Assembly (NCBI GenBank): GCA_963082975.1
Contig: OY720345.1
Location: forward strand, 15,464,491 to 15,528,490
Source: Labia minor
Taxonomy: Eukaryota > Arthropoda > Insecta > Dermaptera > Spongiphoridae
Reading direction: 5' to 3'
Length of the DNA stretch: 64,000 bases
Shown: in pieces, positions 21,181 through 32,957 of the stretch
How the letters are laid out: each line of letters opens with the position of its first letter
How positions within the stretch are numbered: the first letter of the stretch is position 1
The notes under the pieces: generated by a model
Database searches by the model: none
What the model was told of the DNA's origin: nothing
The model's input: the letters and a program-made list of their open reading frames with translations, nothing else
Translations under genes and position numbers: made by a program

Positions 21181-22175
21181 TATATATATATATATATATA
21201 TATGTCTATTTTTAAGTAGGTATCAATACTCTATTTAAAAATTCAACACCTTTCTTTAACTTCCATCATGAGCCACTTTCATCCAATTTCAATCTTCTTT
21301 TAATTCTCTCATATCATCTACCTTTATATTATCGTTACCACTGATTGTTTCCCAAATGATTTCACGGTAAAAAATCTTCTTTTTCGCCTGTTTGGATATT
21401 CCTAGAAGTCATGCAATTTCTTTTCATGTGATCTCCAGCATATTTAATAATTTTCTAGTATTTTATTTCATTAATAGTTAATGTAAATATTACATTATAT
21501 ACCTAAAATAGGGCATTTACAATGTCAATTCTTTTATACAGTGATTTATTTATTATTATTTTATTCATTTAAGAAGGGAGCGCATTCACAAAAATATAAT
21601 TGATTAATATATTATATCATATAATTTTTTTTATGTAAAAATTTAAAATGTTTTATATGAATTTCATTATATAATAATATTAATGTATTTCTAATTAATT
21701 TGAGATAAAATAACTGAGCATGTTGATTTTACAAATTTACATTTTTATGATATTTGGTCCATTTGATAAAAATTCTTATTTGAAATTTAAAAAATAGTCT
21801 TAAAGATAATAAGATTAAATTATTTGCCATATTTTTTTTTAATAAAATTGATAAATATTTTTCTCAATTTCGCGGAAGACAAGTTAACAACGACTACTCT
21901 AATAAGTAAATTTTAAAAGCATGTAGAATTAATATCGAAAATTATACAAGAAAATTTCTGGTGAAATAAGTAAATCAATTACAACCAAATTATAATGTTA
22001 AGCTAAAATTTTAATAAAAACGATGATGTTAGTTTTTATTATCAACTAAAATAAATAATAAAAGCAAAAGCATGAATATTTCATAAAGTATAGTAATAAT
22101 ATCTATCTAAAATTTGTTAAAGAAAATAATATAAATTAATTATCAACATTTTAAAATTGTAAATTTTAATATTTC
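21181..22175. other. AT-rich DNA without recognisable features
   Basis: Long A/T tracts; no element ends or credible frame seen. Confidence 0.45.
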
Positions 22176-22879
22176 GCAAGACAAGATTTAAGCTAGTAAT
22201 AATGAAATTTGGTACACGGGCATTATTCAAAATCCGGAATTTTCTATCAACTTTTGAGAAATGCAGCTCATCCGGAAGAGGACCATTGCCTACCACGTTT
22301 TCATTTTTTTCATCTAAACTGACCGTAATAATAAAGATATATGTTTAATAGTTTTTTACACGATTAAAAATTATATAAAACTGCTATATATAGAATTTCA
22401 GTTTGATTGAATCGCTAAAAGTACCGGAATTAATTTTTTAACACTGCAAAACTGCTAGATATAGAATTTCAGCTTGATTGAATTGCTGAACGTACCGGAA
22501 TTCATTTTTAAAAACGGTGACTGCAAATCACGCACCAGCACGTGACGTGGTGCCATCAACAAAGAGCCAAACACGCGCTGGTTTAATAAATATTATTTAT
22601 TAATTTTATTTTATAATTTATTTAATTAATTAATTTAAATTTTTTAAATTTTTAACTTTTGACTTAAAAATGAAGGTAAAAGTTGTGTTTAGGTTGAAAA
22701 AAATCAAAACAATGTTGATATTATTTGATTGCCTTCTTATTTCGATAAAATGTTATCAGTGACAATTATGTTAAAAACCTATGATCGGATAGAATAAAAT
22801 TTTAATTAAATTTCAATTATAGTAAAAAGCTTGATTATCCAATTCAAATTTGCGAGATAGTCGAGTGGAGACACTCCAG
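22176..22879 (+). mobile_element. Family A HINE-like element, 5'-truncated, with internal duplication
   Basis: Begins in the GCAAGACAAGATT region just past the missing microsatellite. Includes the TTCAATTTGG-type block, TCAACTTTTGAGAAATG and GACCGTAATAATAAAGATAT. The stem-loop region TAGAATTTCAG...GATTGAAT occurs twice (22389 and 22461), a local duplication. The 3' half is the alternative version (GGATAGAATAAAATTTTAAT, AAAAGCTTGATTATCC) and ends with CGAGATAGT plus the perfect hairpin GAGTGGAGACACTC and CCAG at 22879. Confidence 0.7.
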
Positions 22880-23877
22880 ATTTTTTTTTTGTTATATATT
22901 TTAAATAAAATAAATAAACTTTTTTCCCTAACTTTCTCTTTCCAGTTTATTCTAATTCGATTTCATGTACAAAATCTTTTAAATTTTATATTTACATTAA
23001 AATTTATTTGTGTCATCCTCTTTGAATAATTATTTAACTCGGTGGCACTAATTAAAGCATGAACTTTTGGGCGACAACAACAATATTTCTTCAATTGTCC
23101 CGATTCAGTTGCAATTCCATCCAATTATTATTATTATTATATTAAATGAGTGCGGAGGAAGGAATTGGTTTCAAAATACTTTTATTATTATAATGAAAAC
23201 AAAAAATTTTATTTATGAAAAAAAAAAAAATTATTTTTAATTTAACTTTTTTATTTATTTTAAATTAATTTTTTTTTTATTTATTTTCTTATATTTCAAT
23301 GATTTTATTTACGTATAAATATTAAAGATATTATTAATGCATGCATTTATTTTTATAAGAATTTTTAGGTATTTTTTATAATATGAAGTGATTATGAAAA
23401 CAGGACGGTATTTTTTCACTGCTGCATTGGTCACTTCTGCGCTAGAATAACGAGAGTAAATGAGTTTTCTGCTCGGTTGCTACCTCCATGTTCCGTTGGC
23501 AATAGACCTCTTCTGGCGCCTATAGCATCACATGATTACTCCCCATAAGAAAAGCGCTCCAAATGGGTTCTGCACTGCGTCACTCACCGAGTAAATGAGT
23601 TTTTGGCGTTGGGGGCGTGTATTGGGGGAAGGTGGAGGGAGGGGGGGAGAGCCGTTTGCCGACGACGTCGACGACGACGACGGACGGGCTACGCGATAGA
23701 ACTGTGCGAAAGAGAGAGAGAAACATACAGACAGCTTTTTTTTTTTTTATTTTTTTTTTTTTTTTTTTTACTTTTTGTGTTTTTTCTCTCCCTCTCTCTC
23801 TACCAAACATATTGTGCATCATACAAATCATAAAATCACCACCAACTCTTATTATTTTACAGGTTAATTTTGGGAAT

Positions 23878-23916
<39 letters not shown>

Positions 23917-24067
23917 AATTCTTCTGCCCTTTTTCTCACTCTCTCTCTCACACACACAAACACACACCCACACACATACATATATACCTATTCTTAACTT
24001 CAAATATTCTAAAGCATAAATTTTAATTATCCTTTGGTGGAGGTTAAAATTGAGAAATTCCAAGACT
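22880..24067. other. AT-rich spacer, then a low-copy island (23400-23720) and microsatellites
   Basis: 22880-23400 is AT-rich. 23400-23720 is one of the least AT-rich stretches of the window (CCTCTTCTGGCGCCTATAGC, GACGACGTCGACGACGACGA). GA, T(n), CT, (AT)n 23881-23911 and CA runs follow. No frame with a recognisable domain. Confidence 0.35.
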
Positions 24068-24810
24068 GATCTATTTCCAATTGTATATTAAAAATAAAAT
24101 CAAACATCTCTATTATCTTATTTATCTGTTAAATGTAAATTTCTATATAATATGCATATAAGCACAATCCTTATCCCTTTCTTGCTGTGCCCCTAAGAAG
24201 ATGGGCTCTCTATTCATTAACTTTAATGAAATAAATAAAATCTGGAGTGCCTCAACACGACTATCCCGCATATTTTAATTGGATTAATTAACATATATTA
24301 GATTTAAATTTAAAACCTTGATTTTTAAGATAAAATTTAAAAATTTAAAAAATTAATTCGATCTATTTCCAATTGTAAATTAAAAATAAAATCAAACATC
24401 TCTGTTACCTTATTTATCTGTTAATAGTAAATTTCTATCTAAAATGCATATAAGAACAATCATTATGCCCAAAGAAGAAGGGCGCTCTATTCATTGACTT
24501 TAATGAAATAAAAAAATCTGCAGTGTCTCCACTCGACTAACTCGCAAATTAGAATTGGGGGATTAATTAACATATATTAAATTTAAATTTAAAACCTTGA
24601 TTTCTAAAGTAAAATTTAAAAATTTAAAAAATTAATTCGATCTATTTCCAATTGTATATTAAAAATAAAATCAAACTTCTCTATTACTTTATTTATCTGT
24701 TAATGTAAATGTCTATATAATATGCATATAAGAACACTCCTTATCCCTTTCTTGCTGTGCCCCTAAGAAGAAGGGCTATCTATTCATTGACTTTAATGAA
24801 ATAAAAAAAT
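24068..24810 (-). repeat. Tandem array of family A 3' ends
   Basis: Three copies of a block GATCTATTTCCAATTG at 24068, 24360 and 24639 alternate with family A 3' ends (CTGGAG-type termini at 24242 and 24518, joining the one at 24811). Spacing is 276-293 bp. Each unit carries ATGCATATAAG, a CTCTATTCATT section and a degraded hairpin plus subterminal motif. The array lies directly outside the 3' end of the next copy, in the same orientation. Confidence 0.7.
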
Positions 24811-25318
24811 CTGGAGTGACTCCAATCGACTAACTCGCAAATTAGAATTGGATTAATTAACATATATACTTATATTATATTTAAATTAAACTTAATTAAA
24901 TTAAATTAATTAATTAATCAAAAATTTAAATTTACACAGTATAGTATTGTTACTCAATTACATTATAATTAATTAACATATATTAAATTTAAATTTAAAA
25001 CCTTGGTTTTTATGGTAAAATTTAAAAATTTTAAAATCAATTCGCGTGTTTGACTCTTTGTTGATGAAACTACGCCACGTGTTGGTGCGTGATTGGCAGT
25101 CAACGTGTTAAAAAATTTAAAATTTAAAGTTTTAAGGAAAAAAATGAAACCGTGGTAGGTAATGGTCCTCTTCCGAAAAGTTATATGTATATTTAGATAT
25201 ACAGACATTTTTTTCAACCTTAGTGAAAATGATTCAGGAACCTTCAAAACGTATAAAAACATCAAAATCTCGAACTCGAAAATTTTCGTGATCGCAATAC
25301 TATCTCTGGCGAGAAAGT
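24811..25318 (-). mobile_element. Family A HINE-like element, subfamily 2
   Basis: 3' end CTGGAGTGACTCCAATCGAC on the low-coordinate side and 5' end at 25318 (ACTATCTCTGGCGAGAAAGT as read on plus, preceded on minus by a T-run). It lacks most of the microsatellite and centre. It shares the AAATTTAAAACCTTG section with 37488-38066, defining a subfamily. The 3' side is extended by the tandem units described above. Confidence 0.65.
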
Positions 25319-25597
25319 AAAAATGGATATGAAAATGTATAAATACGAATGATAGATGAGTGACACTAATGGCCTGCTAGCTGCTGTTGATGTGTCCTTA
25401 AATTCACAATAATAATAATATTAATAATTATAATAATAATAAGCCTTATTTTTTATAAAAGTTTTCCAAAATCATAGACTCACAATTATTTAATCTAATT
25501 TAATTGTGATAATTCATCTTATCCAAGTTTCTCTATATTTATTTATTTATTTTTTTTAAATTAATATTTATTTTTTTATCGATCTATATAAATCGAA

Positions 25598-26183
25598 TTA
25601 AGAGATAGTACTGCGATCACAAAAATTTTCGATGTTGAGATTTTGATGTTTTTATACGTTTTGAAGGTTCCTGAATCATTTTCACTAAGGTTGAGAAAAA
25701 TGTCTGTGTGTGTGTATGTATGTAGGCAAGATTACGCAAAAATGGTTTGAGCTAGAATGATGCAATTTGGTACATGAGCATTATTCAAAATTCATAGTTT
25801 TCTATCAACTTTTGAGAAATGTAGCTCAACCGGAAGAGGGTCATTACCTACAACGTTTGGATTTTTTTTTCTTCTAAAGTTCTAAATAAAGATATATGTT
25901 TGATAATTTTTCACATAATTAAAAATTGTATAAAACTGCTATATATAGAATTTCAGCTTGATTGAATTGCTGAAAGTACCAGAATTAATTTTTTAACACT
26001 GCAAATCTCACGCGCCAAAACGTAACGTGGTGCCATTCACAAAAAGCCAAACCCGCGTTGGTTTAATAAATATTATTTATTAATTTTAATTTATAATTTA
26101 ATTAATTTAATTTAATTTAAATATAATATATTTGTTAATTAATCCAATTCAAATTGCAAGATAGTCGAGTGGAGACACTCCAG
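25598..26183 (+). mobile_element. Family A HINE-like element
   Basis: The 5' palindrome is half lost (AAGAGATAGTACTGCGATCA); a TG run lies at about 25703-25718. The conserved AAGATTACGCAAAAATGGTT block, TCAACTTTTGAGAAATGTAG and the internal stem-loop follow. The 3' end has GCAAGATAGT, the hairpin GAGTGGAGACACTC and CCAG at 26183. It is oriented 5'-to-5' against the previous copy, separated by about 280 bp. Confidence 0.7.
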
Positions 26184-27114
26184 ATTTTTTAAAAAATTTT
26201 TTCAATGTTCAATTATTTAATAAGTCTATGAATCTTGATCAAATTTTCAAATAAGGGATGATTATTTTATTGTCTTTACATATAAAAATAATCAATGATG
26301 AATTTTTAGAGAAATACATTTAAAAAAAAATAACTTTCAAATTGGATCTGATATTATAATCAAGAATATTTTATTATTATTATAGTAGTAGTAGTGGTTT
26401 TCCAATTGTTTTTTTTTAATAAGCCATACCTTCTTAAATTAACATACTTAATATAAATATTATTTAAAATAAAATTAATATTACATTAGATTCATAATTA
26501 TTATTAATAAAAATACACATGATACTTTATTAGTTTTACTATGAATATTAAAAACTAATATTCACAAACTTTTAATAGTAGTATTATTACTTGTCATTGA
26601 AAATTGTGACAAGTAAAAAAGAAAAAAGAAAATGCATTTCATGTTGCTCATATAGATTCAGAGGCATGACTCGTAATAAGAAAATTACGAGTTTTTAAGA
26701 AAAAAAAAAAAATAAAAAAAAAAAGTTTATTACCAACCTTCTTCCTTCGTTATTTATGCTTAGTGAGAATGGATAGTTTCAACCAACAATGCAGTAAATG
26801 GGTCGTTAATGAAGTTGTAGTACAATCATAAGCAGATGATGAGGAAAAAAGTAAAAAAAAGAGTGGCACTTTAATTATCTACATACCAAAGAATTTATTT
26901 AATCAAATCGGAAATTATAAGATATTTTTATTACAAATTAATTAAATGAAATTTGTGTGTATGTGTGTGAGTGTGAGTGTATGTAAATTTGTTTCAAACA
27001 TTAACAGAAAAATAATTCATCAATTACTATACTTTTATGAGAATAAATAAATTAATAATTAATAAATATAATTTATTTTTTTATCTTTTGTAAAAGTTTT
27101 AGTTCAATAAGTTG
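26184..27114. other. AT-rich DNA with TG and A-rich simple repeats
   Basis: Poly-A near 26700-26726, TG/GA-rich run near 26955-26985. A short more complex segment near 26740-26860 has no recognised content. Confidence 0.4.
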
Positions 27115-27688
27115 ACCTGTGGCCAGGTACAGAACGAACCGACGATTTGAAATAAATTACTTTCCAGCTAAAGAAACAATTTCAAATAATTTAAATGTAT
27201 CTATTAATGCAATAAAAAAACAGATATGGATATAACATAAATATTTTTAATTTTATTTTATTTATAATATATAAGGAGGCGCTGGCTGTGACGTCATCAA
27301 GGACTTGGTGACGTCATATAATTTTAAGTTAAGAAAAAACTAATGAAGATGATTTTTCCCGAGAATAAAACCAAAATAAAGTGCTTGATTCGGGGAGATA
27401 TGTAAAAAAATGTCTTCATCTGAAATTTGGTGTGAAAATAAATCCAAAAGTTGATCAATTCATCATACTGATGCATTAAGTAAATATACCAAATTTCATC
27501 AAAATCCGTTGAGCCGTTCAAGCTGAACACATCTATACAGACGGACGGATGGACAGACGGACGGACAGATATCATGCTAAAAATACTTTTTTCTGTTAAC
27601 AAAATGTATGATTCGTGGAGATATGTAAAAATCTCCACATTTAAAATTAGGTGTAAAAACAATACCTCCCTTACTATCGTCGGTCAGT
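27115..27688 (-). mobile_element. Family B HINE-like element, near full length
   Basis: The 3' end on the low side shows the hairpin ACCTG-TGGC-CAGGT (27115-27128, plus-strand reading) followed by GAACCGACGATTTGAAATAA. The 5' end is ATCGTCGGTCAGT at 27676-27688, next to a T-run on the minus strand. Inside are GACGTCATCAAGGACTTGGT, a run of cagacggacgga repeats (27537-27568) and the CTCCACATTTAAAATTAGGT block. This copy shows both ends of the family best. No coding capacity. Confidence 0.7.
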
Positions 27689-28489
27689 AAAAAATATATT
27701 ATTTATTTAATCAATTATCAAGACATCGAATTTGCAGTATAATATAAATAATATAAGAACAATATATAATTTTTGGTCTTTCCAATCACCCTCTTAATAG
27801 TTATTGTTAAAAGTAATAGTAATAGTAGATAATACCGAAAAATTTCTTAATTTTTTTTTTATTTTTTTAATTTATACGTTTAAAGTGAAAAATTTTAATA
27901 TTTAATCAAATTATATTTAAATTAATAGTCAAAAGTTAAAACTATTTTCATTTCAGAACTAAAATTTAAAATAAAAAAAAGGTAATTAATTTGAAAGGTT
28001 ACTACTATCAATGAACTGATGACTCGTTTGTTGAGCCACCACCATAATTTTGTTGTGTTGTTTAACAGGTGTTACCTGTATACTTGTATGGTAAGGTTTA
28101 AAATCGTTCTCTTGAAAAAATGTATAAATTCAATCTACATTCAAGAGGGGAAGGAAAATATTCTTTTATATTTGTCTTGTAATTTTTTCAGAAATCTGTT
28201 CTATTATTATTAATGATAATATTTAAAATTATTTAATTTTAGCATTATTTAGTTAGTATTATTAAACATATGTAAAATAATATTGGTTGATTGCATTCAA
28301 TGAGCTCGTCTCAAAAAAAAAAAAAAATAAATAAATAAAATTAAAAAAAAATTCAATATAATTTAAAAATAGCAAACAAAAATAATGGTACGAGTATTTC
28401 GACTTTTAATAACTTCTTGTGACTAAGCTAGAAAGTAAAGTTATCATGAATATACCAGGTTAAATTATTAAAGCTTTGGTGGTTGCTTT
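27689..28489. other. AT-rich DNA without recognisable features
   Basis: A 64-codon open frame (28019-28213) has no family signature and is taken as chance. Poly-A near 28312-28327. Confidence 0.4.
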
Positions 28490-28702
28490 TATTTATAATG
28501 GAATTTTGTAAATTAAACCACATATTGATATTTGTTATTGTAAATTTATTCAAAAAATACAAACATATACACAACGTTTCGATTGCTACTTCTGCAATCG
28601 TTATCAAGCAATCGAAACGTTGTGTATGTTTGTATTTTTTGAATAAATTTACAATAACAAATATTAATATGTGGTTTAATTTACAAAATTCCATTATAAA
28701 TA
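28490..28702. repeat. Near-perfect long palindrome (about 97-bp arms)
   Basis: Arm 28490-28587 is the reverse complement of 28607-28702 with only about three differences (a TA gained in one arm, one G/A change). The loop is 19 bases. The arms carry ATCGAAACGTTGTGTATG. On the minus strand the centre reads TTGATAA, a hairpin, then GAAACGT, which recalls a degraded hammerhead core of Penelope-like elements (inference). The right arm ends one base before the mariner TA border at 28703. Confidence 0.8.
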
Positions 28703-28704
28703 TA

Positions 28705-29252
28705 CGAGGTCTGTTCAAAAAAAGGTGAATTTTGAATTTTCGCAGGCTGTGTACATTTGATTATCGAATTTTTTTTTATGTTGGTGCACATATGTTCCTC
28801 ATATGTTGACATATCAGCCATTTTGGATTAGTAGTTTGTTTGTTTTTTTTGTTTTTTTGTTTTTTTTACAAGTTAGTCACGTTTGGGTATTCTTCGATTT
28901 TTATTTAAAAAATATGGGTCAAAGAATCTGTATTAAATTTTACGTTAAAAAATGGAATCAAGTGCTCCAAAGCACTTAAAATGTTGACTGTAGCATTCGG
29001 CGAGTCTATTTTGTCTCAAAAAAATGTGCTTACACATCATTCGTGATTTTTTGGCCAAAACCAACAGCGTAATCATGCCTCAACACCCAGTATTAATGCG
29101 GCTTTTTCCTATTCCTAAAACTAAAGAGACCAATGAAAGGAAAACGTTTTTCCGCCATAAATCGGAATCGAAGAAAGAGTTGAAGGCCATACTGAAAAGC
29201 GCATTTCAGAAGTACTTCGACGATTGGAAGAAGAGCTGGCATATGTATTATA
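28705..29252 (+). pseudogene. mariner transposase remnant with left terminal repeat
   Basis: The left end CGAGGTCTGTTCAAAAAAAG follows TA. From 28914 the coding relic reads QRICIKFYVK, then in another frame KMLTVAFGESILSQKNV, the N-terminal DNA-binding part of mariner transposase. A large deletion then joins it to NSVIMPQHP, FFLFLKLKRPMKGKRF (frameshifted) and KSAFQKYFDDWKKSWH, the C-terminal part. The central catalytic region is gone. The right terminal repeat was not found. Related fragment at 34432. Confidence 0.8.
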
Positions 29253-29954
29253 TGATTTCTAATTAATATTTTTTTTATTTGTATATTATTCTTTATATTA
29301 GTTTGTATTAAGATGATTAAAATACATAAACTAAGGACCCTTTTATAAAATTTCTTTGGGTCTTAATGAAGAGAACTAAAGGATTTAAATTTAAACTAGA
29401 AAGGAAAAAATTTAAAATACAAAAAAGATGATTGATTCAAATAAATAAAGGAAAGATGAATTTCAATAGACTCTGGGTAAATGCATTTAATTTTATTTTT
29501 TTAATATTTAATTAATATTTTTTCTTAATTAGATATTAAATATTAATATTTACTATTTTTCATATACATTTTTCTAGTATATTTAGAATTTCTTTAATTA
29601 AAATTAAATTTTTCAAGTTTCTTTTTATTTTTTTCTCTTTCAATTTTCTGAATATAAAAATATGTCAGTTCTCGTCTTCTAGAATTCAAGTATAAAATAT
29701 ACGTCAATTTTATTTCAATATAATCATTCTTATATATTTTCATGACAAATATATACACATTCATTCATATATACACATATAGAGAAATTCGACAAGCTAA
29801 ATCCATACAAATGAAAATAATGTATTTGATTCACAGATTTGTTTTGAGTTTTCAAATGAAATACACTTTATACCTACCATTCACATAACACTCAGGGTTT
29901 TTTTTTTATATATTTATTTTTGAAATTTGGAGTTAAAAAACATAATTAGTGAAT
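29253..29954. other. AT-rich DNA without recognisable features
   Basis: Only A/T-rich sequence; no element ends seen. Confidence 0.45.
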
Positions 29955-30207
29955 GTATCCATTGGTGTATGGGGAGGGGAACGCAAGGGAACGACGTTCC
30001 CTTACCTTTTTTCAGAACCGGAACGCGTTCCAGTACTTTTTCATGTCCCGCGACAACTCTCACTTAAATTTAGAATTTTTTTTTAATATTTGTTTAGTAA
30101 GAATAAGAAAAAATAAAAACTTATATGGAAAAAATAATTTGCTGAAAATAGGACTTTTTTGCTCCTACTATGCGTTCCCTTACTTCTTATTTTACCAATA
30201 CAACACT
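29955..30207. mobile_element. Possible small DNA element with GGGAACG palindromes
   Basis: The left side holds GGGAACGACGTTCCC and GGAACGCGTTCC within 70 bases. The right side (about 30173-30205) reads GCGTTCCCTTAC...ACCAATAC, roughly the complement of the left border ATTGGTG...GGGGAACGCA. This suggests about 30-bp diverged inverted repeats around 250 bp. No target duplication could be fixed. Confidence 0.35.
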
Positions 30208-32685
30208 GAATGTACCGTATTTGAGTTTAAAATTAAAGAAATTTGGAAATTATATATTATTCCTTTTTTTATTATATAAATTTATATTATATATTTATAT
30301 TATAAATATTATATGTTCACTAAATTAAATATTGTAAAAAAAAAATTGTTTGTAATTTGCTCCAAAATATAACTTTTAACGATTTTATTTTAATGGTAAA
30401 TTATATATGGTTGGGATCTATATATATAGCATATATATAAATATGAAACAATGTTTTAACTAATCGCTACGAGATCCCTTCATAGTGGTTCAATTGTAAT
30501 AAACATAATAGGAAAAGAAAATTGTTATTATTATTGTTATTTTGTTATTGAATATATATGTATACCATGTAAAAAAAAAATTAAAACAAACATTGGCCAA
30601 CCCAACGGCCATCATTGACTATTTTTCATTATACCTACTTTTATAAAATATACTAGTTGATATAAACATGTTGAAAACAAAGAATGTTTATAATAATTAT
30701 ATTTTTATTTTTATTTTTCTAATATTTACAGTATTTCACTTAATCATATTGGCTTTTTTAACTTATTTAACCCACTGAAAACATCCACATTGTGACTACA
30801 TTTTATATTTTAATTTTTAAGATTATATGTACATGTTGTCATTCATCAGCGCAAAGAATACCATACAAAGAACGTCTACATATCAAATTTTTAAAAAATA
30901 ATTTCTACGGTTATTGATTAGATATTAATAAAATTTATAGCCTATGAACAAATAGAGATATGCAAGAATATTGTGATGTAATTTCATCCAAATCGGTTTA
31001 GACAATTTTGAGTCTATAATGTGAGAATTTTCGGACAGACAGACATGAAAAATTCTAAAGTCACTTTTGGATTCTAGAGAAACGCGAAGATATGCAAAAC
31101 TTTTTAAATTCTGAACAATGTGCAAACAAAATCCTTTTTTTATATATATAGATAGATTATTTCATTATGACAAAAACCAAAAAAAAATATATAATTTATT
31201 GAGTTTTATATATTATAATTGTACAAATTGCATCCTTACAAACAAACTCAAAATAAATTATTATATGCCCCTTGAATCTTTGTGTGTGATGGATACATTT
31301 CTAAAATATATTAATGAATTTAAAATTGAATATAAAATTTTTAAATGTAATTAAAATAGAATGATTTTAGTATACAATCTCATAAAATCAAAAAAGTTAT
31401 TTTTCAATTAAATATAATATTAATAATATTAAGTGGGTGTGAGGCCTGGATGATGAAATAATATTCCTTCTTTGTTCAAGAATGTTAATTGTAAATTAAG
31501 GGGCTCACATATCTGGACGACTATGAATAACGGACACCTTAATTTTTTTATTTTTTATTTTCCATACGCCAAAATGTCTAACCAGATTTTTCCACTCTTC
31601 CTCCCATCATCTCCATACCCTACTCCCCCAATCCCACCTCTCCCTCTCATTTTTACCCACAACCATCACTTGCAGGTAAAATTTTAAAATATACTAAATC
31701 GAAATATGAAATAGAATGAAAAAAAAACAACAAAAAATATGAGAAAGAATGGAAAAGAAACAGAATGTCTAGTCAATCAACATCTTTTATGCATATGCAT
31801 AGGAAAACATTACATCTACATATACTTACCATATAATATTTACATTAATATGATATTTATGATTTCATAAATGAAAGAAAAAACTATCGTTAAAGATATT
31901 ATGCAAAATTTTAAAACAAAATCCTCATTAAAAAATAATTAATAGGTATTAAAAATTTAATTTGCCAAAAGAGTAGATATTATAATATATTCTTTATCCT
32001 GTATACACTTATTGTAAGTTAAATACTTAAATACTAGAATAATACAAACCAGTAATATATCTTATTGATATTTTTACTATTTAGAACTAAAAAAAATATT
32101 AATGAAAGGGCATTTCATTGTTTTCTTTTTTTTTTTTTTTTTGATTTTTACAATAATTTAAAGATTATACGATAAACATTATAATTTTATATTATGTTTT
32201 ATAACTTTTCACTAATTTAGGTAATTTTTACTTTTTTTTATTTAAATAAAATCTATATAAGTTTTATATAAAAAAAATGTTAATATTTGCATCATATAAA
32301 TTGAAATTTAATTGAAAATTTAAATGAAATAAAAGATATTAATTATAATAATAATAAATTAATAAATTTTAATACTTTTATAATAACAAATTAATCTAGA
32401 ATGTTTTCATTTAATTCAATATGTATAAATTATTATTATTATTATTAATATTAAAATTAATTTTCAAATAAAAATATAAAATAAACATATTATCAACTTC
32501 ACACACACAATGTGTATTAATATTAATAAAGTAATGGAAAACAATGAAAATATGTTAAAAATTACTCTCTCTCTCTTCTTCTCTCTAAAGGTATGTGTAT
32601 TTTGAAAATGACTTAATCAAATAAATCATAAATAAAATGTATAAAGGTATATTGTATAATATATATAATAAAATATTTAAAAACA
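30208..32685. other. AT-rich DNA; possible dispersed repeat 30925-31130; complex stretch 31430-31680
   Basis: 30925-31130 (CATCCAAATCGGTTTAGACA, CGGACAGACAGACATGAAAA) has the style of the interior of family B elements but no second copy here. 31430-31680 is less AT-rich and ends in a C-rich tract. No gene, RNA or clear element ends in the rest. Confidence 0.35.
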
Positions 32686-32957
32686 TAAAACCTCTGACTT
32701 TGTACGTCCTACGCAAGTACAACGCCTATCAAGCTGGTTATGTCAATGAGGTGTCCTATGATCAGTACAACGGGTCCTCTCAACCTTTACCTGGATTTTC
32801 TTGATCGGAGTAGCTTTTTCCCAATGTTGTTCCTGGAGGCTGGGTTGACTCCGTCCCATAGACGCCAGCTAGGGAAATTCCCTTGCCAGGCCCGGGACTT
32901 GAACCCGGAACCATGTAAATGTGAGGCAGGTTCGCTACCCACACACCCAATGGCGCC
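32686..32957 (-). mobile_element. SINE family S
   Basis: Minus-strand copy: head GGCGCCATTGGGTGTGTGGG at 32957 going down, with B box GGTTCAAGTCCCGGG. The body GGGACGGAGTCAACCCAGCC and end GTAGGACGTACAAAGTCAGA follow, with an A-poor T-rich tail. A small deletion removes part of the GCGCTATCAAGTAGC section. Confidence 0.85.

Noticed and set aside
23580..24063. Overlapping frames up to 133 codons
   Set aside because: Made from microsatellites ((AT)n, (CT)n, poly-T); composition not protein-like.
24068..24810. CRISPR-like regular spacing of repeats
   Set aside because: Unit length near 280-290 bases with similar sequence throughout; it is a tandem array of transposon ends in a eukaryotic genome.
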